13,651 bases of DNA from Desulfovibrionales bacterium (GTDB lineage Bacteria > Desulfobacterota > Desulfovibrionia > Desulfovibrionales > Desulfomicrobiaceae): contig JAAYGZ010000077.1 of NCBI GenBank assembly GCA_012727515.1, positions 1-13,651 on the forward strand, read 5' to 3'. Position numbers and translations under genes: made by a program. The notes under the pieces are model-generated. The model made no database searches. It was not told the origin of the DNA and saw only the letters and a program-made list of their open reading frames with translations. This document shows positions 1 through 5,694 of the stretch, in pieces; the first letter of the stretch is position 1; every line of letters begins with the position of its first letter.

Positions 1-996
1 ATGACCCGCCAGGATGATTGGCGCCGCATGGACATTTACAAGGTCATCAAAGAAGGCAAGGCTGTTTTTTTGCTTATTCAGCTCATGCTGCAAGGCTTTT
101 ATCGTCGCATTGGGGATAAACTCGGGGTGCAGCCAGGGGCAGAGATGATGGAAGGCGTGCGCCTGGCACAAGAAACAGGGGCACAGCTTGTTTTAGCGGA
201 CCGGGATGTGCAGATTACCCTGAAACGGGTGTGGGGATTTCTGGGTTTTTGGAAAAAAGTGCAGCTTTTGAGCCAGTTATTGGCGAGTGTTTTTGTGGAC
301 GACGATGTGGATGAGGCCATGATTGAGTCCATGAAGCATAAAGATCAATTGGCCTCAATCATGGGTAATTTTGCCGAAGCATTTCCCCAGGTTAAAGAGC
401 GCCTCATTGATGAGCGAGATATTTATCTGGCGCAGAAAATTCGCACAGCCCCTGGCTCGCGGGTGGTGGCCGTGGTTGGCGCTGGCCATGTGCAAGGTAT
501 GCAGCAGTACCTGGGGCAGGAAATTGACCTGGCTCCGCTGGAAGAACTGCCTCCGCCTTCGCGCTGGAAAGGGGTATGGACCTGGGGGCTGCCTGGCTTT
601 TTTGTGGCCTTGCTCATTATTGGCTTTTTTCGTGGCGGGGCTGCCACGTCCATAGATGCCGTTTCTATCTGGGTGCTGACAACGGGCCTTGGGGCTGCGG
701 CTGGCTCTGCAGTTGCCCTGGGGCATCCACTGACCATTGTTTCAAGTTTTCTGGCCGCACCCGTGACCACTCTGCATCCGCTCATTGCTGCGGGCTGGGT
801 CGCCGGGCTGGTGCAAGCCTGGGTGAAAAAGCCAACGGTCTCTGACCTGGAGCAATTGCCCACCAGCATTCTCAGTATAAAAGGTTTCTGGACCAATCCG
901 GTCAGCCGCATTCTGCTGGTGGTTATTTTCGCCAACCTGGGTGCAACTATTGGAGTTTTTATTTCTGGAAGCTGGATAGCGGCTACGGTGTTCTGA
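1..996 (+). CDS. TraB/PrgY family membrane protein (5'-truncated)
   Basis: The frame is open from the first base and ends at TGA 994-996. The visible 331 residues match the TraB/PrgY (pheromone shutdown-related) family: ADRDVQITLKR near residues 66-76, VVAVVGAGHVQGM near 156-168, and a hydrophobic C-terminal half with several predicted membrane segments (about 193-215, 220-275 and 300-331). Family members are usually near 400 residues and begin with a GTAHVS-type motif. That motif is absent here, so the ATG at base 1 is probably an internal methionine and roughly 60-70 N-terminal residues lie outside the window. The protein is expected in the inner membrane. PrgY acts in pheromone control in enterococci, but the role of bacterial homologues elsewhere is unclear. 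The gene converges on the flagellin-like gene. Confidence 0.85.
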   Translation: MTRQDDWRRMDIYKVIKEGKAVFLLIQLMLQGFYRRIGDKLGVQPGAEMMEGVRLAQETGAQLVLADRDVQITLKRVWGFLGFWKKVQLLSQLLASVFVDDDVDEAMIESMKHKDQLASIMGNFAEAFPQVKERLIDERDIYLAQKIRTAPGSRVVAVVGAGHVQGMQQYLGQEIDLAPLEELPPPSRWKGVWTWGLPGFFVALLIIGFFRGGAATSIDAVSIWVLTTGLGAAAGSAVALGHPLTIVSSFLAAPVTTLHPLIAAGWVAGLVQAWVKKPTVSDLEQLPTSILSIKGFWTNPVSRILLVVIFANLGATIGVFISGSWIAATVF

Positions 997-1001
997 TTTT
1001 T

Positions 1002-1023
1002 GCAGGCTCTGCCAAGAGTCTGC
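1002..1023 (+). terminator. hairpin between convergent stops (possible terminator)
   Basis: A 9-bp stem (GCAGGCTCT with AGAGTCTGC, including one G-T wobble) closes a GCCA loop. It fits exactly between the traB-like stop at 996 and the flagellin-like stop at 1024. The + strand tail after the stem is only moderately T-rich (TTATCCTTGTT), and the minus-strand tail is A-rich. It is therefore a plausible but weak terminator, most likely for the + strand gene. Confidence 0.45.
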
Positions 1024-1845
1024 TTATCCTTGTTCATTAACGATGGTGCCGGACGTGCGAGTGAGCATGTCCAGAACAATATCCTCAATAGATTTTGTTG
1101 GTTCCTGTCGTCTGACCTGTACAGCCTGCTCCAGAAATTTTGCCTGTGATTCCAGCGATGTGGCCAGGTGTTTGAGGCCGTCAGCTCGATTGGTATAGCG
1201 TTTGGACAGGGCCTCCATAACACTGATAAAGCCGGACAAGGTGCTCAGTTCTGTTTGCCGGTTTCCGGCATCAGCCAGGTTAGCGCCGGACAGATTGGCC
1301 AGACCGTCTTTGTCCAGCTCCTGAAATACGACATCAAATCCACCGTCCACCAGCCCCTGCACATAGACTGCGCCATCTGCATCAATCTGTCCTGTGCCCC
1401 AGGCATCCGCGTCGAGCATTTTAATGCCATTAAACTGAGTGCGCTTGATGATGTTTGTTATTGTATCGCGCAAGGCATTATAGTCTCCGGCAGCGGTCCC
1501 GGCACTCAGTTCGCCGTTATCAACAGCAATGGCCAGGTCCTGCATTTCCTCCAGCGCAGATCTGATTGTATTTACTGCACTGGCTGCGGTGCTCATCATG
1601 GCACTGGCTTGCCGCACATTCCGTGCATTCTGCATGAGAGAGCGGCTGTCTGCGCGTAAACGGCCTGTTATGGCTTCATCAAAAGGATTGGTCAGGGGTT
1701 TAACTGGCTGGCGAGCTAAAACCATGTCGCGCAGGTTTTTGCCTGCTGCAGAACCGTGGGTGTAGTGGTTCAGAATCCAGTCCTGGGTCCAGAGTTGCGT
1801 GGCCATGGAAAAGACCAGGTATCTGCCCCAATCACTTAACGCCAT
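1024..1845 (-). CDS. short flagellin-like protein
   Basis: The product is 273 residues. Residues about 53-145 resemble the flagellin N-terminal helical region: a GRLRADSRSLMQNARN stretch, a helix ending QDLAIAVDNGELSAG, then a RTQFNGIKMLD block that parallels the TTFNGKKLLD of flagellins. Residues about 200-250 resemble the C-terminal helix. The first 50 residues do not match the usual flagellin D0 start, and the C terminus ends in NEQG rather than the usual hydrophobic end. The start at 1845 is chosen because GGGAGG lies 7 nt upstream; the longer frame to 1881 has no such site. It overlaps the truA stop by 10 nt and is the last gene of the fliJ operon. It may be an accessory or hook-associated flagellar protein rather than the filament subunit; this is inference. 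Confidence 0.7.
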   Translation of the reverse strand: MALSDWGRYLVFSMATQLWTQDWILNHYTHGSAAGKNLRDMVLARQPVKPLTNPFDEAITGRLRADSRSLMQNARNVRQASAMMSTAASAVNTIRSALEEMQDLAIAVDNGELSAGTAAGDYNALRDTITNIIKRTQFNGIKMLDADAWGTGQIDADGAVYVQGLVDGGFDVVFQELDKDGLANLSGANLADAGNRQTELSTLSGFISVMEALSKRYTNRADGLKHLATSLESQAKFLEQAVQVRRQEPTKSIEDIVLDMLTRTSGTIVNEQG

Positions 1846-2597
1846 GGTAATCCTCCCGGGTAATGGACTTCTTCCAGGCACAAGCCCTGGGCCGGGGCTG
1901 TGGGCGGAGCCTGGGTGCGGTCGCAGGCTGCGCGAATGCGGAGTGCATCGTTAGCAGCTAGTCTGCCCTGGCCAACGCGGAGTAACAAGCCCATAATATT
2001 GCGGACCATCTGTTTCAGAAAACCATCTGCAATAAAAGAAAAAATCCACTCCCCCGGGTATTGGCCTGGTGTGCGCGTAATGGACATCAGGGTGCGCACA
2101 GTTTGGCGCACATCTGTGCCTGCATTCTGGAAACTGCTGAAATCATGCCGACCGCAAAGCAGGCTGGCTGCTGCGTCCATCTGCTCCAGATCAATGCTGC
2201 GCACAGGCCAGACAAATGGGGCGCGTTGCGGCAGCACATAGTCTGGCTCGGTCCAGAGGGTATAGCTGTAGCGCTTGCTGGTAGCGGAGAAGCGCGCATG
2301 AAAATTTTCCCCCACAGGGCAGGTGCGCACAATGGCAATATCTGCTGGCAGCAGGCTGTTGAGCGCTTTGTGCCAGGGAATGGAGGCCATGCGTTCTGGG
2401 ACATCAAAATGTGCGACCTGGCCCACTGCGTGTACCCCTGCATCTGTGCGTCCGGACCCATGCACCCGGATCGGCTGTGTGCAAATGCGGGCTACTTGTT
2501 TTTCTAAAACTTCCTGGATTGTCGTGCCATTTTTCTGCACCTGCCATCCATGATAGCGTGTACCCACATACGCTACGGTCATGCAGATGCGCGGCAT
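1836..2597 (-). CDS. truA: tRNA pseudouridine(38-40) synthase TruA
   Basis: TruA converts uridines 38-40 in the anticodon arm of tRNAs to pseudouridine in the cytoplasm. The 253-residue product has the family length. It begins with the typical YVGTRYHGWQVQ block and carries the catalytic aspartate in GSGRTDAGVHA (Asp52), followed by FHARFSATSKRYSY near 100 and the GFLKQMVRNIMG motif near 190-205 that TruA proteins share. The ATG at 2597 directly abuts the stop of the MotE-like gene. An AGGAG lies about 9 nt upstream, inside that gene. The position inside a flagellar operon suggests co-transcription rather than a shared function. Confidence in the function is high. Confidence 0.97.
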   Translation of the reverse strand: MPRICMTVAYVGTRYHGWQVQKNGTTIQEVLEKQVARICTQPIRVHGSGRTDAGVHAVGQVAHFDVPERMASIPWHKALNSLLPADIAIVRTCPVGENFHARFSATSKRYSYTLWTEPDYVLPQRAPFVWPVRSIDLEQMDAAASLLCGRHDFSSFQNAGTDVRQTVRTLMSITRTPGQYPGEWIFSFIADGFLKQMVRNIMGLLLRVGQGRLAANDALRIRAACDRTQAPPTAPAQGLCLEEVHYPGGLPWR

Positions 2598-3221
2598 TTA
2601 TTTTTGCTCCTGTCCGGTCTGAAACCTGGTCAGGGCCTCAGAAAGAGTAGCGGCTTTCGCCGGAGTAACCGTGGACAGAATTTCCCCTGCCTTGCGGCCG
2701 CTCATGCCAGCCAGAATATTGACAGCAATGGTTTCGTCCAGGGTTTCTAAAACCTGCCCGGCCTGCTTGGGCTTCATATTGGAATACACATCCACCAGGT
2801 GAAGCATTTTTTCATCCTGAATGACTGTGGCTGAGTCCAGGAGTTTCTGGATTTTCGTTTCCATGGCTTTGAGTTCTTTAAGTTTGGCATCAACCTCGTG
2901 TTCCAGGGTGCGCAGGTCTGCTTCGCGCTTGTCAAGCTCTGCGGCCCGATTGCGGTTGTCAGTGGCATTTGCAGGCACGTCATTGGTTGTCGCGTTTTCT
3001 GGCCCAGAAGCAGTTTGGTTTGCTTCGGGGTCAGCGGCATGGGCCACAGATGTTTCCAGGGCCTGGCGCACCATTACCGAGCTGCCTGTACCAGCCTGAA
3101 TCGCTGGAGCAGGCGTGGTCCATAACCAGCCAAGGGCCGAGAGTTTGATTACGGCCAACACAGCTACGCACTGGACAAGCCTAGTAAGGCGAACGCCCGT
3201 AGCGAAGGGTCGCTGATTCAT
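2598..3221 (-). CDS. MotE-like protein (MgtE-N-type domain, membrane anchored)
   Basis: The 207-residue product has a single hydrophobic segment at about 11-34, a low-complexity Ala/Asn/Thr-rich spacer and a charged coiled coil at about 92-128. It ends in a helical domain at about 135-200 (VDVYSNMKPKQAGQVLETLD, then MSGRKAGEILS) of the MgtE N-terminal type found in MotE proteins. Family knowledge places MotE-like proteins in the periplasm with the flagellar motor, for example as a chaperone of MotC. That role is inferred here from the domain order and from the fliJ neighbour. The chosen ATG at 3221 lies inside fliJ (41-nt overlap) and has no strong Shine-Dalgarno. An ATG at 3260 and a GTG near 3161 are alternatives, so the start is uncertain. 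Confidence 0.75.
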   Translation of the reverse strand: MNQRPFATGVRLTRLVQCVAVLAVIKLSALGWLWTTPAPAIQAGTGSSVMVRQALETSVAHAADPEANQTASGPENATTNDVPANATDNRNRAAELDKREADLRTLEHEVDAKLKELKAMETKIQKLLDSATVIQDEKMLHLVDVYSNMKPKQAGQVLETLDETIAVNILAGMSGRKAGEILSTVTPAKAATLSEALTRFQTGQEQK

Positions 3222-3624
3222 CAAATTCGGCTTGTTCTTTGTGTTGTTCGCGTTGTGCATGATGGGCTGCCTGTTTGGCTCGAAATTTTTCGAGCAGTTT
3301 GCGCTCTGTGGCCTTGGCAACAAGTTCCTGGCGTCTTGTTTCCACCTGTGCTTCCAAGGTGCGCAGAGCAGTTTCTGCATGTTTTTTGTCAACAATCAAG
3401 CGTTCTCGATACGTGCTCCACAGCCAGAGTTCGCCCTGGGTCATCTGTTTTTTTGCGCTGATTTCATGCAGGCATTGTTCCAGATCCTGGTGCAACTCCA
3501 TAAGGATTGTCTGTTGACGGTCCCGCCTGGTCTGGGCCTGAGCCAGGGCCAGTTTGGCCTGGTCCTCGGCCTGGCGGCGGTATTCAAGAATTTTTTCCAG
3601 CTTAAAACGAAATGGACGGGCCAT
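3181..3624 (-). CDS. fliJ: flagellar export protein FliJ
   Basis: FliJ is a small soluble coiled-coil protein. It links the FliI ATPase ring to the FlhA export gate of the flagellar type III secretion system. The 147-residue product starts MARPFRFKLEKILEYRRQAED, the usual FliJ opening (basic/aromatic start, then LxxLLxYR-like). It continues as one long charged helix rich in Glu, Gln, Lys and Arg, and is of normal family length. The ATG at 3624 is preceded by GGAG at 7 nt, which favours it over the frame extending to 3663. It is the first gene of the minus-strand operon, and no fliI is adjacent on the promoter side, unlike the common fliI-fliJ arrangement. The family has low sequence conservation, so the call rests on length, opening and context. 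Confidence 0.85.
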   Translation of the reverse strand: MARPFRFKLEKILEYRRQAEDQAKLALAQAQTRRDRQQTILMELHQDLEQCLHEISAKKQMTQGELWLWSTYRERLIVDKKHAETALRTLEAQVETRRQELVAKATERKLLEKFRAKQAAHHAQREQHKEQAEFDESATLRYGRSPY

Positions 3625-3658
3625 GTCTTTCTCCGGGGCGATCTCTTGGCAAGCACTA

Positions 3659-3675
3659 AGCAAAAACTGTGCACA
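3659..3675 (-). promoter_or_regulatory. candidate sigma-54-type promoter for the fliJ operon
   Basis: On the minus strand the 17-mer TGTGCACAGTTTTTGCT aligns without gaps to the sigma-54 consensus YTGGCACGRNNNTTGCW. The -12 TTGC and the 10-nt spacing are kept, but the first G of the -24 GG is T. Transcription would start roughly 25 nt before the fliJ ATG, just ahead of its ribosome binding site. Flagellar operons often use sigma-54. The weakened -24 element makes this tentative. Confidence 0.3.
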
Positions 3676-3680
3676 GCATG

Positions 3681-3713
3681 AAAAAGCCCTGGCAGTTACT
3701 GGCTGCCAGGGCT
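3681..3713 (-). terminator. intrinsic terminator of the nitronate monooxygenase-like gene
   Basis: A perfect 11-bp stem (AGCCCTGGCAG with CTGCCAGGGCT, 3685-3695 with 3703-3713) closes a 7-nt loop. On the minus strand it is followed at once by a run of Ts. It starts about 24 nt after the stop at 3738, the classic layout of a Rho-independent terminator. It separates this gene from the fliJ operon. Confidence 0.88.
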
Positions 3714-3737
3714 TGGAGAGCCAGGAGAGTGAGAAGC

Positions 3738-4820
3738 CTAGGTTGCGCTGGAAGCGAGAATATATTCCTGGCGCAATGAATTGATCAATTCTTTGACAGA
3801 GATGATTTTGTCAATCCGGTAGGCATTTTTGCCCGCAAATGCAAAGCCGTGCTTAAGAAGACCCTTTTTGGCATTTACCAGGGCCATGCCAATGCAATAC
3901 GGGCTTTTGGTATAATCGCAGGAACTGATGCAATGAAATGGACAGGTAAATGGTTTGCGCAGGCCATTTTTGACATCCTGTAAAAAAGAACTGATAATGG
4001 CCCGACCAGGAAGACCAACCGGACTTTGAATGATCTGGATATCTTCTTCTGTGGCCTGCACAAAGGTTTCTTTGAATCTTTCATCAGCATCGCATTCATG
4101 GGTGGCCACAAAGCGAGTGCCCATCTGCACGCCAGCAGCGCCCATGTCCAGAAATTGACGAATATCTGCTCCGCTGTAGATACCACCGGCAGCAATAACA
4201 GGAATGCGCTTGCCTGTTTTTTCTTCAAATTCCCGTACCGCCTCAATAACCTGGGGCACAGTGGCCTCCAGAGAAAAGGCCGGGTCATCAATCTGCTCTG
4301 GCTTAAAGCCCAAATGCCCGCCAGCCTTGGGGCCTTCCACAACAAAGGCGTCTGGCAGGTAATCAAACTTGGAAAGCCATTTTTTACAGATAATCGAAGC
4401 CGCGCGTGCGGATGAAATAATGGGCACCAGTTTGGTCTTCGCTCCATCCTTAATATAGGACGGCAAGTCCAAAGGCAGACCAGCCCCGGCAAAAATAATA
4501 TCAGCGCCTTCTTTGATGGATGTTTTCACCATGTCGCTGAAGTTAGTTAAGGCTACCATGATGTTTACGCCCAGGATACCATCTACTTTTTCTCTGGCTG
4601 CCCGCAGTTCACGCTGCAAGGCGCGGATATTTGCTTCATGGTAATTGGAGCCGATATCTGGCTCGCCCATGCCAATCATGGCCGCAGCAATAACGCCAAT
4701 ACCGCCTTCCTTGGCCACAGCAGAGGCCAGACCTGAAAGGGAAATGCCAACACCCATGCCGCCTTGGATGACAGGAATTTTGGCTACAAGATCGCCGATT
4801 TTAAGTTGTGGGAAGTCCAT
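3738..4820 (-). CDS. nitronate monooxygenase-like FMN protein with Cys-rich C-terminal segment
   Basis: The 360-residue product has the FMN-binding TIM barrel of the nitronate monooxygenase (2-nitropropane dioxygenase) family. It shows IPVIQGGMGVGIS at 15-27, GPKAGGHLGF with the likely active-site His169, PVIAAGGIYSGADI near 207-220 and a phosphate-binding GAAGVQMGTRF. Near the C terminus sits a cluster C-x3-C-x3-C-x7-C (Cys293, 297, 301, 309) that classical nitronate monooxygenases lack. It could bind a metal or an iron-sulfur cluster (inference). The start at 4820 is set by AAGGAG 6 nt upstream; the open frame continues to 4952 but does not look coding there. Family members oxidise nitronates or act as related NAD(P)H-linked flavin reductases, and the substrate cannot be told from sequence. 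The gene is transcribed alone and ends in a strong terminator. Confidence 0.85.
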   Translation of the reverse strand: MDFPQLKIGDLVAKIPVIQGGMGVGISLSGLASAVAKEGGIGVIAAAMIGMGEPDIGSNYHEANIRALQRELRAAREKVDGILGVNIMVALTNFSDMVKTSIKEGADIIFAGAGLPLDLPSYIKDGAKTKLVPIISSARAASIICKKWLSKFDYLPDAFVVEGPKAGGHLGFKPEQIDDPAFSLEATVPQVIEAVREFEEKTGKRIPVIAAGGIYSGADIRQFLDMGAAGVQMGTRFVATHECDADERFKETFVQATEEDIQIIQSPVGLPGRAIISSFLQDVKNGLRKPFTCPFHCISSCDYTKSPYCIGMALVNAKKGLLKHGFAFAGKNAYRIDKIISVKELINSLRQEYILASSAT

Positions 4821-4914
4821 ACGCTTCTCCTTGGTGTTCGCCATATGGCGAGGTAGTAGGGAAATGTGGTTTTTGAGTGCCCGCTTAAACGGATAGGCGA
4901 GGCAGGTACGCCAA

Positions 4915-4942
4915 TTCATATTGATGGTCAACGCATTGTCGA
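4915..4942 (-). promoter_or_regulatory. candidate sigma-70 promoter, nitronate monooxygenase-like gene
   Basis: On the minus strand TCGACA (-35, one mismatch) is followed after 16 nt by TATGAA (-10, two mismatches). The implied leader to the ATG at 4820 is about 90 nt. Judged by eye only. Confidence 0.3.
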
Positions 4943-4988
4943 TTGGGCACACAAGAGGCCAGAACCTGGGAACGCGCTTAGGTTTTCC

Positions 4989-5017
4989 TTGCTAAGGATA
5001 AAGTGAGGGGCTATCAG
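4989..5017 (+). promoter_or_regulatory. candidate sigma-70 promoter, RNase E/G operon
   Basis: TTGCTA (-35) and TATCAG (-10) are separated by exactly 17 nt, each with two mismatches to consensus. Transcription would start near 5024, giving a leader of about 150 nt before the RNase ATG at 5176. This is a weak match. Confidence 0.25.
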
Positions 5018-5046
5018 TGCCCACTGATTCGTGGCAAGGCATGCGC

Positions 5047-5067
5047 CCGGCAAGGACCGGTTTTTTT
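5047..5067 (+). terminator. short hairpin with T7 tract in the RNase leader
   Basis: CCGG, a 6-nt loop (CAAGGA), CCGG and then seven Ts. The stem has only 4 bp, so it is at best a weak terminator or attenuator. It lies in the presumed leader of the RNase E/G gene, between the promoter candidate and the start codon. Confidence 0.25.
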
Positions 5068-5175
5068 GTGCGCAGCTTGCCTGGGGAATCACAGAATTTT
5101 CATGTCCAGCGCATTGTCTGTTTTGGCAGGCCAGGCCTGGGATACACTTTTCACCTTGAGGATTATTTTTTAAGT

Positions 5176-5688
5176 ATGAGCGAAAAAGAAAAGCGCAAAA
5201 TGTTTATCAGCGTACTGCCTGGTGAACAGGTAGAGGTCGCTATCATGGAAGATGGCGTGGTTGTGGAGTACTATGTTGAGATGCTTCACCAAACAAAGAC
5301 AAAGGGCAATATCTACAAAGGTAAAATTCATAATGTTGACCAGGCCCTGCAAGCGGCTTTTATCAACTATGGCGCAGAAAAGAATGGTTTTTTACAGGTA
5401 GATGAAGTCCACCCAGAGTATTACCTCTCAGAAGTGCCAGCCAGAGGCAAATACCCCCCACTGCAAAAAGTACTTAAGGCCGGACAAGATGTCCTGGTTC
5501 AGGTGGTTAAGGAGCCTACAGGATCTAAAGGCGCGTTTTTAACCACGTATTTATCTATTCCCGGGCGTTATTTTGTCTTAACCCCTGGCCGGGAGCAGCT
5601 TGGTATTTCCCGCAAAATTGAAGATGACAAAGAGCGCGAACGCCTGCGCGGCATTGTCGAGGAATTTAAGCTGGATGAAGGTCTGTGA
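5176..5688 (+). CDS. rng: RNase E/G, N-terminal part before an in-frame TGA
   Basis: RNase E/G cuts single-stranded RNA in mRNA decay and rRNA processing. This 170-codon part opens MSEKEKRKMFISVLPGEQVE, then YYVEMLHQTKTKGNIYKGKI and the S1 RNA-binding domain (about 35-125). It continues through PGRYFVLTP, which matches part of the 5'-monophosphate sensor pocket of E. coli RNase E. It ends LDEGL followed by TGA at 5686-5688, and the same frame then continues without a shift as VIVRTVSEG. E. coli RNase E has PEGMGLIVRT at this place, so the TGA occupies a glycine position and is one base from GGA. The start at 5176 follows family openings; a GAGG lies 14 nt upstream, rather far. ATG 5200 is an alternative. 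Read through, the protein would be 490 residues, the normal RNase G length. It may be a nonsense mutation, sequencing error or readthrough. Confidence 0.8.
   Translation: MSEKEKRKMFISVLPGEQVEVAIMEDGVVVEYYVEMLHQTKTKGNIYKGKIHNVDQALQAAFINYGAEKNGFLQVDEVHPEYYLSEVPARGKYPPLQKVLKAGQDVLVQVVKEPTGSKGAFLTTYLSIPGRYFVLTPGREQLGISRKIEDDKERERLRGIVEEFKLDEGL
5686..5688 (+). other. in-frame TGA interrupting RNase E/G (codon 171)
   Basis: This single stop lies inside an otherwise continuous RNase E/G frame from 5176 to 6648. Homology is unbroken on both sides in the same frame, so it is not a frameshift. TGA is used as an ordinary stop by other genes here (for example at 994-996 and 7207-7209), so a changed genetic code is unlikely. 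I could not see a convincing selenocysteine insertion hairpin downstream. A 5-bp stem CAAGC/GCTTG with a bulge lies about 30 nt on, but its loop lacks the expected GGU-type signature. Confidence 0.85.
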
Positions 5689-5694
5689 GTTATT

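Larger units (their letters stand above)
4821..5175. other. 355-nt divergent intergenic region
   Basis: This stretch lies between the divergent nitronate monooxygenase-like and RNase E/G genes. I see no convincing gene in it, although both flanking frames stay open for part of it. It holds weak promoter candidates in both directions and a short CCGG hairpin followed by seven Ts (5047-5067). A 10-bp palindrome, CCAGGCCTGG, lies at 5131-5140 within CAGGCCAGGCCTG. The long leader in front of the RNase gene could be regulatory, because RNase E is known to control its own mRNA through its 5' UTR in E. coli. That is only an analogy here. Confidence 0.6.

Noticed and set aside
423..1223. 266-residue open frame on the minus strand opposite the traB-like gene
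   Set aside because: It lies antisense to a well-matched membrane protein and runs across two gene ends. Its translation resembles no family and has no ribosome binding site.
4821..4952. N-terminal extension of the nitronate monooxygenase-like protein to 4952
   Set aside because: A strong AAGGAG sits just before ATG 4820, and the family homology begins there. The upstream residues match nothing.
5017..5175. N-terminal extension of RNase E/G from GTG 5017
   Set aside because: Family proteins begin close to the FISVLPGEQVEV block. The upstream 53 codons look like untranslated leader and contain a T7 run.
5686..5688. TGA read as tryptophan (altered genetic code)
   Set aside because: TGA ends other intact genes here at the expected family length, and tryptophan is encoded by TGG throughout.
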